Source of the DNA: Stutzerimonas stutzeri
GTDB lineage: Bacteria > Pseudomonadota > Gammaproteobacteria > Pseudomonadales > Pseudomonadaceae
Assembly (NCBI RefSeq): GCF_024448985.1
Contig: NZ_JAMOII010000023.1
Span: 1 to 56,134, forward strand
Length of the DNA: 56,134 nucleotides
Direction: 5' to 3'
Part shown: positions 47,400-56,134 of the stretch, piece after piece
Layout of the letters: every line of letters begins with the position of its first letter
Position numbering within the stretch: the first letter of the stretch is position 1
The notes under the pieces: model-generated
The model's input: the letters and a program-made list of their open reading frames with translations, nothing else
Database searches by the model: none
Told to the model about the DNA's origin: nothing
Translations under genes and position numbers: made by a program

Positions 47400-47933
47400 T
47401 CAACGCACCAACGGCAACATGCCCTTGAGCACGTCATCGCGGCGTATGTAGTGATGCCAGAGGGCAACGGCAGCATGGCCGAGGATCATCGCGAACAGCA
47501 CGTATTGGCCGATCATATGAACGTCCTTCGCAAAGCTACGCATATCCGATGAGAACGGTAGCGGTCCGATCTCCACCAGCCAAAACAGGTTGATCGGCTT
47601 GCTGCCGAACAGCAGCCCGGAGATTGGCATCATCAACAACAGCAATAGATAGAGAAGCCCATGCCCCACCATCGCGGCGAGCTGCTGTGGGCGGGACTGC
47701 TCGGGTTCGAGCTGTTGCGGGGAAACCTTGCGGCCGCGATAGAACAAGCGCAGCAGCGTTAACGCCAATACCAGCACTCCCAGCGACTTGTGCAGAGTAA
47801 ACACATTACCCTTGCCGCCGAGTAGCGATGCGAAATAGTCCGCGCCGTAAGGCAACGCAATGATTGCTAGCACCAGCAAGGCGCTGAACCAATGGAACAT
47901 GATCTGTATGGGGGTGAAACGTGCGGTAGTCAT
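47400..47933 (-). CDS. Cytochrome b561
   Basis: 177-residue dihaem membrane protein of the CybB type with four helices. Likely haem-ligand histidines are in MFHWFSA, FTLHKSLG, DVHMIGQ and LGHAAVALWHH. It passes electrons in the inner membrane, in some members from quinol to superoxide. The ATG at 47933 gives the family start (TTARFTPIQIMFHW); the open frame runs 78 codons further upstream but without protein character. The 310 bases to the next gene (47934-48243) hold no gene, only divergent promoter space. Confidence 0.9.
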   Translation of the reverse strand: MTTARFTPIQIMFHWFSALLVLAIIALPYGADYFASLLGGKGNVFTLHKSLGVLVLALTLLRLFYRGRKVSPQQLEPEQSRPQQLAAMVGHGLLYLLLLLMMPISGLLFGSKPINLFWLVEIGPLPFSSDMRSFAKDVHMIGQYVLFAMILGHAAVALWHHYIRRDDVLKGMLPLVR

Positions 47934-48243
47934 CCAGGCCTCGTGAACATGCCAAGCGCATCGATGTGCAACGGGGAAAAAACGCGGCGATTCTCGCTCA
48001 AATGCCGCCGAGACCCAAGCCAGAGCGGTGTCGCGATGTGACCAGAATGTTTTCGGGCTAAAGCGAACCCGCGGACGTCGCTTGTGGCCACGCCCCGAAG
48101 TTCGCACAAGAAAGGATGTAGCCAGCGCGCCGCTTGTGGCAGCACACCTACCGCGACGACAGGTCATCGCAAGCAGGGGCCAGCATACGAACCCAAGCTT
48201 TCAGCAAACTGTCGATAGACTAAACAGCACCGAATCCATCGCC

Positions 48244-49017
48244 ATGCCACTGACCCGCCTCGCCGCCGAACATCTGCGCGCCATGCAAACGCAAGGCTTC
48301 GTGCTGCTGCGCGGTATTTTGCAAACGCAGCAGATTGAAGATGTACGTGCCGCTATCGACAGCCTTGAACCGATCCACTGGGATTACCAGGGGCTGGTGG
48401 ACGACCACTACAAATGCGTGTTCAACCGCGATCCGTTCTGGCTGAACTATCTCGATCTACCGGACGTCATCGAGCTGGCCGAAGCCTGCGTCGGCGCGGA
48501 CTGCCATGTGATCGGCCAGACCGCCTGGCGCAGCCATCCGGGCTTCGTCGGTGGCGAGCTGCATGCCGATTACCTGGCGATGGAACTGCCGGAGAGCCTG
48601 CTGGCCGACCCCAGTTTCGAGCTACCGATGCAGGTATGCACGGCGCATATCTATCTCAACCGGATCGATGCTGATCTCTGCCCAACGCTGATCATTCCCG
48701 GTAGCCACCGCGCCGGCCGGTACCCACGCACGGGCGAAACCCACTGGCAGGGAAGGACGCCCGAACCGGTGCTCTGCGAAGCGGGCGACGTGCTGTTCTT
48801 TCGCAGCGATCTCTGGCACGCCGGCAGCCGCAATCGCAATCGCAATCGCACACGCGACCGCAGCCGTTATCTGGTGCAGGTGCACTATGGCCGGCGGATG
48901 GTGGCGCAGAAGTTTTCGCCCTACCTGCAATTCGCCTTCAACCCCGAGGTGCTGGCCGCCGCGACACCGCGCCAGCGACGTCTGCTGGGGGAGCATGAGG
49001 CCTCTGAATACGATTGA
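48244..49017 (+). CDS. Phytanoyl-CoA dioxygenase (PhyH) family protein
   Basis: 257-residue Fe(II)/2-oxoglutarate-dependent oxygenase fold. Iron ligands H-x-D in GELHADYLAME and a distal His in SDLWHAGSRN; an Arg for 2-oxoglutarate follows near SRYLVQVHY. Between them is NRNRNRTRDRSR, encoded by a CGCAAT hexanucleotide repeat (about 48831-48852). Substrate unknown. ATG 48244 is used; no strong ribosome site is visible, and the longer frame upstream is not family-like. Confidence 0.85.
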   Translation: MPLTRLAAEHLRAMQTQGFVLLRGILQTQQIEDVRAAIDSLEPIHWDYQGLVDDHYKCVFNRDPFWLNYLDLPDVIELAEACVGADCHVIGQTAWRSHPGFVGGELHADYLAMELPESLLADPSFELPMQVCTAHIYLNRIDADLCPTLIIPGSHRAGRYPRTGETHWQGRTPEPVLCEAGDVLFFRSDLWHAGSRNRNRNRTRDRSRYLVQVHYGRRMVAQKFSPYLQFAFNPEVLAAATPRQRRLLGEHEASEYD

Positions 49018-49039
49018 ACCGCCCTTTCGCTCGAAAGCC

Positions 49040-49095
49040 GTAGGGCCGAACTTGTTCGACCTTCTCGATCTGCGGCCGAATAAATTCGGCCCTAC
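49040..49095. repeat. REPIN, GTAGGGCCGAA family
   Basis: 56 bp: head GTAGGGCCGAACTTGTTCGA and inverted tail GCGGCCGAATAAATTCGGCC plus CTAC. It sits between the convergent PhyH-like and ankB genes. Same family as 15568-15624. Confidence 0.85.
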
Positions 49096-49123
49096 AAATT
49101 GCGCACCCTAATAAGCCTGACGG

Positions 49124-49684
49124 TCATCGTGTGCGAATCTCGCCGCGCGCCAGGCTCTCCACGCTGTTGCCAAGCGGGTCTGTAGCGTCGAGATCAGCAC
49201 CGCGTTCGCGCAAGGCGTCGAGCAGAGCCTTGCGCTGGAACAGAGCTGCGTACATCGCCGGCGTCTGGCCGGCGGCGTTGCGCTGGTCCGGGTTGCACTC
49301 GGTGGCCAGCAGACGCTTGGCGATGCGCAGCTCGCCCTTGAAGATCGCGCCCATCAGCGCGGTGTTGCCGCGCTTGTCCTCGGCGCAAGCATCGGCACCG
49401 GCGGCGAGCAGCTGCTCCACGGTGTCCGCGTGGCCGTTGTAGGCGGCGAGGATCAGGGCGGTGTAGCCCTTTTCGTCGGCGATGTTCAGGTCGAACCTCG
49501 CCTGGATGAACTCGTCGAGGATCGGGCTATCGCCGTGCCTCGCGGCGTCAAAGAAATAATCGCGCAGCTGGGCATGTACCTGTTTGGCGTCCGCCGCGAC
49601 GGGCTCGCCCTGCGCCAGTGCATATTCACCGCCCAGCCAGAGGGCAGCCAGCAGAATCAGGTTTTTCACTGCGTTTCTCTTCAT
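49124..49684 (-). CDS. ankB: Periplasmic ankyrin-repeat protein AnkB
   Basis: 186 residues: a signal peptide (about 1-25, ALA before QGE) and about four ankyrin repeats (for example KGYTALILAAYNGHADTVEQ, RGNTALMGAIFKGELRIAKR). It lies 64 bases downstream of katB in the same direction. In P. aeruginosa the ankB product supports KatB activity in the periplasm, and gene order here is the same. The order and signal peptide are seen; the function is taken from that system. Confidence 0.9.
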   Translation of the reverse strand: MKRNAVKNLILLAALWLGGEYALAQGEPVAADAKQVHAQLRDYFFDAARHGDSPILDEFIQARFDLNIADEKGYTALILAAYNGHADTVEQLLAAGADACAEDKRGNTALMGAIFKGELRIAKRLLATECNPDQRNAAGQTPAMYAALFQRKALLDALRERGADLDATDPLGNSVESLARGEIRTR

Positions 49685-49748
49685 GCAAGAAGCCCGCGGC
49701 AGACGCCACGGGTTGGGAATGGCCGGCTGCGTGGGCCGGCCGGGTGCA

Positions 49749-51293
49749 TCAGTCTTCCAGCTCGGCGGCCAGCGCCTTGACCTTCTGCAGGTCGCCCTTG
49801 GCCACCTTGGTCAGGCCTTCGCCGTACTCGGCATCAGCCTTGTAGAAGTACGACAGCAAGTGATGGCGCGCCTCCTCGTCGGTCTTGGCCAGTTCTCCAC
49901 CGAGGGTAGCGATCAGGTCCTTCTGCTCCTTGGCGGTGAAGGAACGGAACAGCTCGCCGGTCTGCTTGAAGTTCTGCGTGCGGTAGATCGGTGCCTGCTG
50001 AGTCGCGCCCGACAGGGCCAGCTGGCTGTACAGACCGCGCGGTTCTTCCTCACGGTCCATGCGACGGCTCGGCTGGTAGTTAACGCTGCCAGTGGTCTTG
50101 CCACCGTTGAGTTGGCCGTCCTGGTTGCCGTTGTTGACCGGCGCCTTGGGCTGGTTGATCGGCAGGCTCATGTGGTTGGCACCGATGCGGTACATCTGGG
50201 TATCGGCATAGGCGAACAGACGGCCCTGCAGCAGTCGATCCTCGGAGGGCTCGATGCCGGGAACCAGGTTGGACGGCGCCATGGCGACCTGCTCGGTCTC
50301 TTGGAAGACGTTGTCCGGGTTCTTGTTCAGCACCATAGTGCCGATCTTCTTCGAGGGCACCAGCGCCTCGGGCCAGGTCTTGGTGGCATCCAGCGGATCG
50401 AACTCGAACTTCGCCAATTCCTCCAGCTTGACCACCTGCAGGTACAGGTCCCACTTCGGATAGTCGCCGTTGTCGATGGCGGTGATCAGGTCGCGAGTCA
50501 TGTGGCTGTAGTCACGGCCCTGGGTTTCCTGCACCTGCTTGGGATCAAGGTTCTTGATGCCCTGCTGCGATTTCCAGGCAAACTTGACGTAGTGCACCTG
50601 GCCTTCGTCGTTGATCAGCTTGTAGGAATGCACGCTGCTGCCGTCCATGAAGCGGTAGCCGGCCGGCGTACCGTAGTTGGAGTACAGGCGGGTCAGGGTC
50701 TGGATGGATTCAGGGTGGTAGGACAGGAAGTCCATCCGCCGGCTGTCGTCGTCCAGGTTAGTGCGCGGGTCAGTCTTGAACGCGTGGACCATGTCCGGGA
50801 ACTTGATGGCGTCGCGGATGAAGAAGGTCGGGAAGTTGTTGCCGACCAGATCCCAGTTGCCATCGGCGGTGTAGAACTTGGTGGCGAAGCCGCGCGGATC
50901 GCGCAGGGTTTCCGGGGAGTGGCTGTTGTTGGTCACGGCAGAGAAGCGCACGAACACCGGAGTGGTGGCGCCCTTGTCGAAGACCTTGGCGATGGTCAGG
51001 CCGGAAATGTCGGCGGTGGCAGTAAATTCACCGTGGGCGCCGGTGCCGCGGGCATGCACGACACGCTCCGGCACGCGTTCGCGATCGAAACGCTGCAGTT
51101 TCTGCAGCAGCTGCACATCCTGCAGTAGGGTTGGGCCGTTCGGGCCGGCGGTTTGGGAGTTCTGGTTGTTGCCGACCGGCGCGCCGTTGTCGCGGGTCAA
51201 CGGAGCAGCATGGGCGGAAAGCGTCAGCAGGCTCGCGCAAAGCGCGCCCACTAGCGTGCGGGCAGGCAAGGCACCTGGCAGGTAACGATTCAT
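49749..51293 (-). CDS. katB: Catalase, exported KatB type
   Basis: 514-residue monofunctional haem catalase with a signal peptide (about 1-29, AHA before AP), as in KatB and unlike the cytoplasmic KatA. Catalytic His H80 (RVVHARGTGAHG), Asn in VGNNFPTFFIRD (152-153) and haem-ligand Tyr in RLFAYADTQMYRIG. It removes hydrogen peroxide in the periplasm. Followed by ankB. An OxyR-type site is expected upstream but I could not identify one. Confidence 0.95.
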   Translation of the reverse strand: MNRYLPGALPARTLVGALCASLLTLSAHAAPLTRDNGAPVGNNQNSQTAGPNGPTLLQDVQLLQKLQRFDRERVPERVVHARGTGAHGEFTATADISGLTIAKVFDKGATTPVFVRFSAVTNNSHSPETLRDPRGFATKFYTADGNWDLVGNNFPTFFIRDAIKFPDMVHAFKTDPRTNLDDDSRRMDFLSYHPESIQTLTRLYSNYGTPAGYRFMDGSSVHSYKLINDEGQVHYVKFAWKSQQGIKNLDPKQVQETQGRDYSHMTRDLITAIDNGDYPKWDLYLQVVKLEELAKFEFDPLDATKTWPEALVPSKKIGTMVLNKNPDNVFQETEQVAMAPSNLVPGIEPSEDRLLQGRLFAYADTQMYRIGANHMSLPINQPKAPVNNGNQDGQLNGGKTTGSVNYQPSRRMDREEEPRGLYSQLALSGATQQAPIYRTQNFKQTGELFRSFTAKEQKDLIATLGGELAKTDEEARHHLLSYFYKADAEYGEGLTKVAKGDLQKVKALAAELED

Positions 51294-51459
51294 CTAGTCG
51301 TCCTCTTCTCATTTTTGGATTGCGTCTGGGACGCGGCGAAGAGACTAGTGGCAGGCGCTGCGCAGCCGAAATTGAATAAGCGAAGCGGCGCTATAGGGAA
51401 ATTATGGTTGTTTCGCAAGCGCAGGCGGTTCAGGCTCACAACGCAAACGGCAGACAAGT

Positions 51460-52140
51460 TCAGTGCACGTCCATACCCAGTAGCTGCGCATTGGCCTGTT
51501 GCTCTTGTCTTTCGCTCAGCTGCAGCTGCGTCAGATAGGCAGCCAGTGAGTCTATTTCCGCCTCGGACAGTTTGTCGGCGATGCCGATCATCACCGAACC
51601 CGCGCGGCTTGGCTCGTGGTTACAAAAATGCGTCAGCGCGGTGCGGATGTAGTCAGCAGGCTGGCCGGCCAGGCGCGGCATGGTCTCTCGACCTTCCGCA
51701 TGTTCGCCATGGCAGCCGGTACAGGTGCGCTGGAAAAGTGTCGCACCCTGTTGGATCAGCGCCGCATCGCCTGCGCTCGCAGCAGGCACGACCTTCTGCT
51801 GACTAAAATAGATGGCGATGTTGACCCGGTCTTCAAGCGTCAGAGTCTTGGCCAGCTTCGACATTACGTAGTCGATACGCTCACCATTTGCGAACTTCTC
51901 GAACGACTGGAACAGGTAAACCGGGTTCTGCGAGGCCAGATTAGGAATGTGTGGCCGCCTGCTATTGCCGTCCTCACCGTGGCAGTAGCCGCAGAATAGG
52001 GCGCGCTCCTGACCGGCTGCATAAGCCTGCTGGCGCCGCTCGGTATCGGCCATCAGGTAGTTGAAGCGCTCCATCGCCGTCTCGTTGGAATGAGCAAATG
52101 AAGCGAAGCAGCTGAGCATTAGAACGGCGATAAAGCGCAT
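51460..52140 (-). CDS. Dihaem cytochrome c (c4-like)
   Basis: 226 residues with a signal peptide (about 1-18, AHS before NE) and two class I cytochrome c domains: C50-G-Y-C53-H54 and C140-T-G-C143-H144, with distal Met candidates in DYVMSKL and SVMIGIADKLS. The two-domain form with GEDGNS and GEHAEGRE is typical of c4-type electron carriers. It lies upstream of katB in the same direction (166 bases apart); co-transcription is possible but not shown. Confidence 0.9.
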   Translation of the reverse strand: MRFIAVLMLSCFASFAHSNETAMERFNYLMADTERRQQAYAAGQERALFCGYCHGEDGNSRRPHIPNLASQNPVYLFQSFEKFANGERIDYVMSKLAKTLTLEDRVNIAIYFSQQKVVPAASAGDAALIQQGATLFQRTCTGCHGEHAEGRETMPRLAGQPADYIRTALTHFCNHEPSRAGSVMIGIADKLSEAEIDSLAAYLTQLQLSERQEQQANAQLLGMDVH

Positions 52141-52438
52141 GCGAAAAGTCCGGCACGATTAACGGGATGACTTGAATGCCGGGACTATAAGGAGAAAAAC
52201 AGACGCGATACTGGCGCAAATCAATAAAGCACCATACTACGGGCCTAGAGCGTGAGCGCATTGAATTGCCTACAACACCAGTCGACTAAAAGAGCCTCCA
52301 GGAACTGCATCCAATGCTGCGCGCTATTGCCACATTGACCCCTCGAACAAAAACTGGAGGCAACGAAGCAAGCAATGCACACAGCCGCTTCGTATTCGAC
52401 TAAAGTAGCGCCCCTTTTCGCCAGGATGAGCCGCGCAC

Positions 52439-52921
52439 ATGCTTGATGGACATGCCGAACTGACCATGACCGTATTGATGACCCCGGACAAGGCCAACTT
52501 CTCCGGCAACGTCCATGGCGGCACGCTGCTGAAGTACCTCGACGAAGTCGCCTATGCCTGCGCGAGCCGTTACGCCGGGCAGTACGTGGTAACGCTGTCA
52601 GTGGACCAGGTCAATTTCCGCCAGCCTGTACATGTCGGCGAGCTGGTGACTTTTCTCGCCTCGGTCAACTACGTCGGTACCACTTCGATGGAAATCGGCA
52701 TCAAGGTCGTCACCGAAGACATCCGGCAAAAGACGGTTCGCCACACCAATAGCTGCTTCTTCACCATGGTCGCGGTCGGTGAGGATGGCCGTCCGGCCAG
52801 CGTTCCCCCTCTACAACCGCAAACGCCGGACCAAAAGCGCCGCTTCGCCCAGGCCCAGCAACGACGGCAAATCCGCCGCGAGCTGGAAGAGCGCTACCGT
52901 GCGATCAAGGACGATTACTGA
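52439..52921 (+). CDS. Acyl-CoA thioesterase, hotdog fold (YciA/ACOT7-like)
   Basis: 160 residues. The hotdog active-site segment ANFSGNVHGGTLLKYLDEVAY with the following CASRYAG is characteristic of acyl-CoA thioesterases in the YciA/BACH group; the C-terminal 40 residues form a charged helix (QKRRFAQAQQRRQIRRELEE). Hydrolyses acyl-CoA to free acid and CoA; chain preference unknown. Start at ATG 52439. The 298-base divergent region upstream holds no gene. Confidence 0.9.
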   Translation: MLDGHAELTMTVLMTPDKANFSGNVHGGTLLKYLDEVAYACASRYAGQYVVTLSVDQVNFRQPVHVGELVTFLASVNYVGTTSMEIGIKVVTEDIRQKTVRHTNSCFFTMVAVGEDGRPASVPPLQPQTPDQKRRFAQAQQRRQIRRELEERYRAIKDDY

Positions 52922-53077
52922 GTTAAGCTCGCCTAATAGGGCCACTCCGTCGCTACTCAATGGCGGAGTCGGCACGCTTTCAAAATCCCACCCTGGCGAA
53001 TCAGTGCTGCGTCCGCGCCTGATGGAATAAAACCTTATACACTTCGCGGCTTTTCCCTTTCCAGTAGAGGACTCGCC

Positions 53078-53419
53078 GTGAGCGCTTTACCACCCTGCCC
53101 CCAATGCAGCTCCGAATACACCTATGAAGACGGCCAGTTGCTGGTCTGTCCAGAATGCGCACACGAGTGGTCGGCCAACCCGGTGTCCGCCGCTGACGAA
53201 GACCAAAAGCTGATCAAGGATTCGGTGGGCAATCCCCTGCAGGACGGCGATACCATCACCGTCATCAAGGATCTCAAGGTCAAAGGTTCATCGCTGGTGG
53301 TGAAGGTCGGCACCAAGGTCAAGAACATCCGCCTGGTCGACGGCGATCATGATATCGACTGCAAGATCGACGGCATCGGGGCGATGAAGCTGAAGTCGGA
53401 GTTTGTTCGTAAGGTTTAG
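53078..53419 (+). CDS. yjdM: YjdM/PhnA-family zinc-ribbon protein
   Basis: 113 residues starting at GTG 53078 behind AGAGG. An N-terminal zinc ribbon CPQC ... CPEC (C8, C11, C24, C27) is followed by the conserved domain [20 protein letters not shown]. Once called alkylphosphonate-utilisation protein PhnA, but no phosphonate role is established. Stands alone. Confidence 0.93.
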   Translation: MSALPPCPQCSSEYTYEDGQLLVCPECAHEWSANPVSAADEDQKLIKDSVGNPLQDGDTITVIKDLKVKGSSLVVKVGTKVKNIRLVDGDHDIDCKIDGIGAMKLKSEFVRKV

Positions 53420-53557
53420 AGCAAAGCCGAAAGCTTCGCCGCAAGGGCCGGGCCTTTTAAAATCGATGCGGTATGCACTTTGGCTTTGACCCTCGGCGCG
53501 ATGCCTTGGGCCTTACCGGCAGTTCTACGGCCCGCTACGCCGAAGCGGGCCCACAGC

Positions 53558-55471
53558 TCAAGGCGTGAGATAAGACGAGCGCGTCAGCCCCAGTCGCAGC
53601 GCATCGATGTACTGGGTACGCTCCTTGGCGCTGAGCCGGGCGCTGGAAACCTTGTCACGGTAGTAAGTCATCAGCTCTTCTGGCGACAGGTGCACGTAGC
53701 GCAGCATGTCCTCAATGGTGTCGTGGGTCTCGATGCCGGCGTGGTAATAACTCCCATCCTCGCGCTGGTAGACGTTAACCGAATCGGTATCGCCGAACAG
53801 GTTGTGCATGTCGCCGAGAATTTCCTGGTAGGCACCGACCAGAAATACGCCGAGAAAGTACTCCTCCCCCGCCTGGATCTCATGCACCGGCATACTGTTC
53901 TCGATGCTCTGCTCATCGACGTAGTGCTTGATCTTACCGTCCGAATCGCAGGTCAGGTCCTGCAGCACGGCACGGCGCACCGGCTCTTCGCTCAGACGCT
54001 GTAGCGGCACGATCGGCAGAATCTGGTCGATCGCCCAGGTATCCGGCAGGCTCTGGAACACCGAGAAGTTGCAGATATACTTGTCTGCCAGCTTGTCGTT
54101 CAGCTCGTCGAGTACAGCACGATGGGAACGCTGGCGCGCCTTCAGCTGGTTGTACAGGCGACGGCAGATAGCGAAGTAACTTTGCTCGGCCAATGCCTTC
54201 TGCGCCAACGACAGCTTGCCGGACGCATACTGCGCCGCAGCCTCGCTGATGTAGTGAGTGGCGCGCCAGTAGGTTTCGGTGACCATCTCCGGGTCGGTCG
54301 GCCCGAGCAGATCGGCCAGCGACTGGACGATATCGGGCAGTTCATCGTAGTTTTCGATGGTCGGCGCCTCATCGTTGTGGCGCTCGAAGTCGGTCACCTG
54401 CATCACCAGCACAGCGTGGTGCGCAGTCATCGCCCGGCCACTTTCGGAGAAGATATGCGGATGCGGCAGCTCCTGCCGGTCACAGAACTCCTTGAGCATG
54501 CCGACCACGGTGCCGGCGTATTCGTCGATGTCGTAGTTGATCGAGCTAGCGTTGCGCGAATGGGTGCCGTCGTAATCGACCCCCAGACCGCCGCCGACAT
54601 CGATATGGTCAACCGGCAACCCCAGCGCACGCAGCTCGGCGTAATACCGAATGGCTTCCCGGAAACCTTCGCGATAATCGGCCAGGTTGGCGATCTGCGA
54701 GCCCATGTGGAAATGTAGTAACCGCACTCCCTGCTCGACGCCTGCGACGCGGAAGCGCTCGATGACGGTCAGCAGCTGAGCGGCCGACAAACCGAACTTG
54801 GACTTTTCACCGCCAGTGTCTGCCCACTTGCTTGAGGCCAGCGAGGACAACCGCACGCGCAAACCAACCTGCGGAACGAGCTTCAGCTCGGCGGCTTCTT
54901 CGATGACCAGCCCTACTTCGGACATTTTCTCGATGACGATGAAAACGTTGTGCCCCAGCTTCTGCCCCATCAGCGCCAGGCGGATGAATTCACGATCCTT
55001 GTAGCCGTTACAGACAATGGTGCCACCCTTCGGGGCGAGCGCCAGCACAGCCATCAGCTCAGGCTTGGAGCCGGCCTCCAGACCGATGGCAACGTTCTGC
55101 GTGGCGATGATGTTTTCCACCACAGCTTCCTGCTGGTTGACCTTGATCGGATACAGAGCGGTGTATTTGCTTTGATATTCGAGGCGCTCGATGTTGGCAT
55201 CGAAGGCACCGGTCAAACGACGCACACGGTCCTGCAGAATATCGGGGAAGCGCACCAACAATGGCAGGGTCAATCCGGCATCACGCAACTGTTCGATCAG
55301 GCCGGTAAATTCGATGGGCTCCCCGCTGGGCCCCTGCGGGCGTACTTCGACATGGCCGTCGTCACTGATCGAAAAGTAACCGGCACCCCAGTGACGAATA
55401 CCGTAAACACTACGACTATCCGCTGCGGTCCATTGGCTGCCGTCATCTTTACGTGTGCGTCGTACGGGCAT
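53558..55471 (-). CDS. speA: Biosynthetic arginine decarboxylase
   Basis: 637-residue PLP enzyme (alanine-racemase-fold group) making agmatine from arginine, the first step to putrescine. The PLP lysine is in [35 protein letters not shown] and [12 protein letters not shown] are in family order. Length agrees with SpeA. The start at 55471 has GGAGG upstream (AGGAGGCTTAG). A hairpin GGCCCGCT/AGCGGGCC at 53529-53551, shortly after the stop, lies between it and convergent yjdM but has no T-run. Confidence 0.97.
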   Translation of the reverse strand: MPVRRTRKDDGSQWTAADSRSVYGIRHWGAGYFSISDDGHVEVRPQGPSGEPIEFTGLIEQLRDAGLTLPLLVRFPDILQDRVRRLTGAFDANIERLEYQSKYTALYPIKVNQQEAVVENIIATQNVAIGLEAGSKPELMAVLALAPKGGTIVCNGYKDREFIRLALMGQKLGHNVFIVIEKMSEVGLVIEEAAELKLVPQVGLRVRLSSLASSKWADTGGEKSKFGLSAAQLLTVIERFRVAGVEQGVRLLHFHMGSQIANLADYREGFREAIRYYAELRALGLPVDHIDVGGGLGVDYDGTHSRNASSINYDIDEYAGTVVGMLKEFCDRQELPHPHIFSESGRAMTAHHAVLVMQVTDFERHNDEAPTIENYDELPDIVQSLADLLGPTDPEMVTETYWRATHYISEAAAQYASGKLSLAQKALAEQSYFAICRRLYNQLKARQRSHRAVLDELNDKLADKYICNFSVFQSLPDTWAIDQILPIVPLQRLSEEPVRRAVLQDLTCDSDGKIKHYVDEQSIENSMPVHEIQAGEEYFLGVFLVGAYQEILGDMHNLFGDTDSVNVYQREDGSYYHAGIETHDTIEDMLRYVHLSPEELMTYYRDKVSSARLSAKERTQYIDALRLGLTRSSYLTP

Positions 55472-55589
55472 CTAAGCCTCCTGAGAAATGGATTACCTGC
55501 CGAGCGTAGAACACGACAGAGAGCTATCCCGATTGGACAGCCGGTGCGCCAAGAAATAAGCACAAGACATAAATAGATGGGTATCTAAC

Positions 55590-55961
55590 TCAGCCGCCGG
55601 ATTTTTTTGCCTTGAATCCGCGCTTAGACAGTTCATCCAGTAGTAACTGAACATGATCGCCCTGAATCTCGATGATCCCGTCCTTGAGCGCGCCGCCAGT
55701 GCCACAACGACGCTTGAGCGCGCTAGCGAGCTCCTTGAGCTCCGCTTCCGCAAGGAGCACGCCGGCAATAGTCGTCACGATTTTGCCGCCGCGCCCTTTG
55801 CTCTCCCGGCGCACGCGGGCGATGCCATCACCTGCAGGAATCGCCTGTTGCTGGCAGATACAGTCACCCAGCGGCTGATTGCAGTCGGGGCAATGACGCC
55901 CTGCGTCTGTGGAAAACACCAGCCCGCCAAGACCGGAAAGCGATGTGGTTTTCTTGGCCAC
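55590..55961 (-). CDS. SUI1/YciH-family translation initiation factor-like protein
   Basis: 123 residues from GTG 55961, behind AGAGG. N-terminal part has a small Cys motif (HCPDCNQPLGDCIC), then the eIF1/SUI1 fold (about 45-120) with VRRESKGRGGKIVTTIAGV and CGTGGALKDGIIEIQGDH. The start is chosen because VAKKTTSLSGLGGLVFSTDAG matches the family's beginning; an in-frame ATG 20 codons upstream lacks a ribosome site. Bacterial YciH can affect initiation fidelity, although its cellular role is unclear. It lies 118 bases upstream of speA in the same direction. Confidence 0.92.
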   Translation of the reverse strand: MAKKTTSLSGLGGLVFSTDAGRHCPDCNQPLGDCICQQQAIPAGDGIARVRRESKGRGGKIVTTIAGVLLAEAELKELASALKRRCGTGGALKDGIIEIQGDHVQLLLDELSKRGFKAKKSGG

Positions 55962-56134
55962 GCGCGAACCTCTTAAACAAAAAACGCAGCCCAACACACC
56001 GAGACCGCTAAAGTTCGTCAATTTAGCAGCAATTGCATTACTCTCGAAGAGGGATTGCTCGCGTCAAATTGCGAACAGCTTTGAGACAGTGGAATGGTTT
56101 CTCAAGCGTCACAATCCGAACAATCAGCACCTGT

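Noticed and set aside
49584-51128. 514-codon open frame on the plus strand opposite katB
   Set aside because: It runs antisense through the catalase, which has all catalytic residues; the frame has no recognisable domain or start signal.
52211-52224. Possible Anr/FNR box upstream of the dihaem cytochrome c
   Set aside because: Only the TTGAT half matches on the minus strand; the second half reads GCCAG in place of ATCAA.

Overview
This window looks like chromosomal DNA of a Pseudomonas-type gammaproteobacterium, most likely the Stutzerimonas (P. stutzeri) group. The evidence is high-GC coding, the phhR/phhABC phenylalanine hydroxylase set, a katB-ankB catalase/ankyrin pair, biosynthetic speA, and many intergenic palindromes that start with GTAG, as Pseudomonas REP/REPIN elements do. 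Genes are dense and mostly intact. I see no tRNA, rRNA, CRISPR array, prophage or insertion sequence. The identification comes from recognising families; no database search was run.

Layout. 0.2-6 kb: serine dehydratase sdaA and a very large CheB-CheR-PAS-histidine kinase-receiver hybrid. 6.3-10.7 kb: the regulator phhR, divergent from phhA-phhB-phhC (phenylalanine to tyrosine to 4-hydroxyphenylpyruvate). 11.3-15.3 kb: an EAL protein, a DJ-1/PfpI protein and a dCache chemoreceptor. 15.6-26.2 kb: six catabolic genes on the minus strand (NSS transporter, maiA, hpd, second NSS transporter, leucine dehydrogenase, fused indolepyruvate-type ferredoxin oxidoreductase), divergent from an Lrp/AsnC regulator. 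26.9-32.2 kb: phnN, DUF192, CPA1 antiporter, Nei-like glycosylase, RluA-like synthase, DUF899. 32.4-37.3 kb: a PoxB-like ThDP enzyme, then a 4HB chemoreceptor followed after 14 bp by a MalE-like binding protein. 37.3-41.1 kb: three small PepSY proteins, a CusF-like protein and a two-component system. 42.5-47.4 kb: sbcD-sbcC. 47.4-56 kb: cytochrome b561, a phytanoyl-CoA dioxygenase-like protein, ankB, katB, a dihaem cytochrome c, an acyl-CoA thioesterase, yjdM, speA and a SUI1/YciH protein.

How the genes work together. The main theme is use of amino acids as carbon: uptake (two NSS carriers), Phe hydroxylation and transamination (phhABC), the HPD and maleylacetoacetate isomerase steps, and a second route in which a 2-keto acid made by leucine dehydrogenase or a transaminase could be oxidatively decarboxylated to acyl-CoA by the fused IOR. 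Homogentisate dioxygenase and fumarylacetoacetase are not here. Several of these genes carry A-rich AAnAAnAA leaders just upstream of the start, which suggests shared Crc/Hfq catabolite repression. A second theme is signalling: two chemoreceptors, the CheBR hybrid kinase and the PepSY-linked two-component system. A third is oxidative and DNA damage defence: katB-ankB, SbcCD, Nei.

Intergenic space is unusually structured. There are three families of GTAG-headed REPIN palindromes, a 109-bp direct duplication of one REPIN, a 55-bp copy of the end of the IOR gene placed behind that gene next to a REPIN, and two copies of a larger bipartite inverted element (13.0-13.3 and 41.8-42.4 kb). The arms of the bipartite element come in two sequence versions that keep the same 8-bp stem and 8-nt loop by compensatory change. 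That element is the best candidate here for something undescribed.
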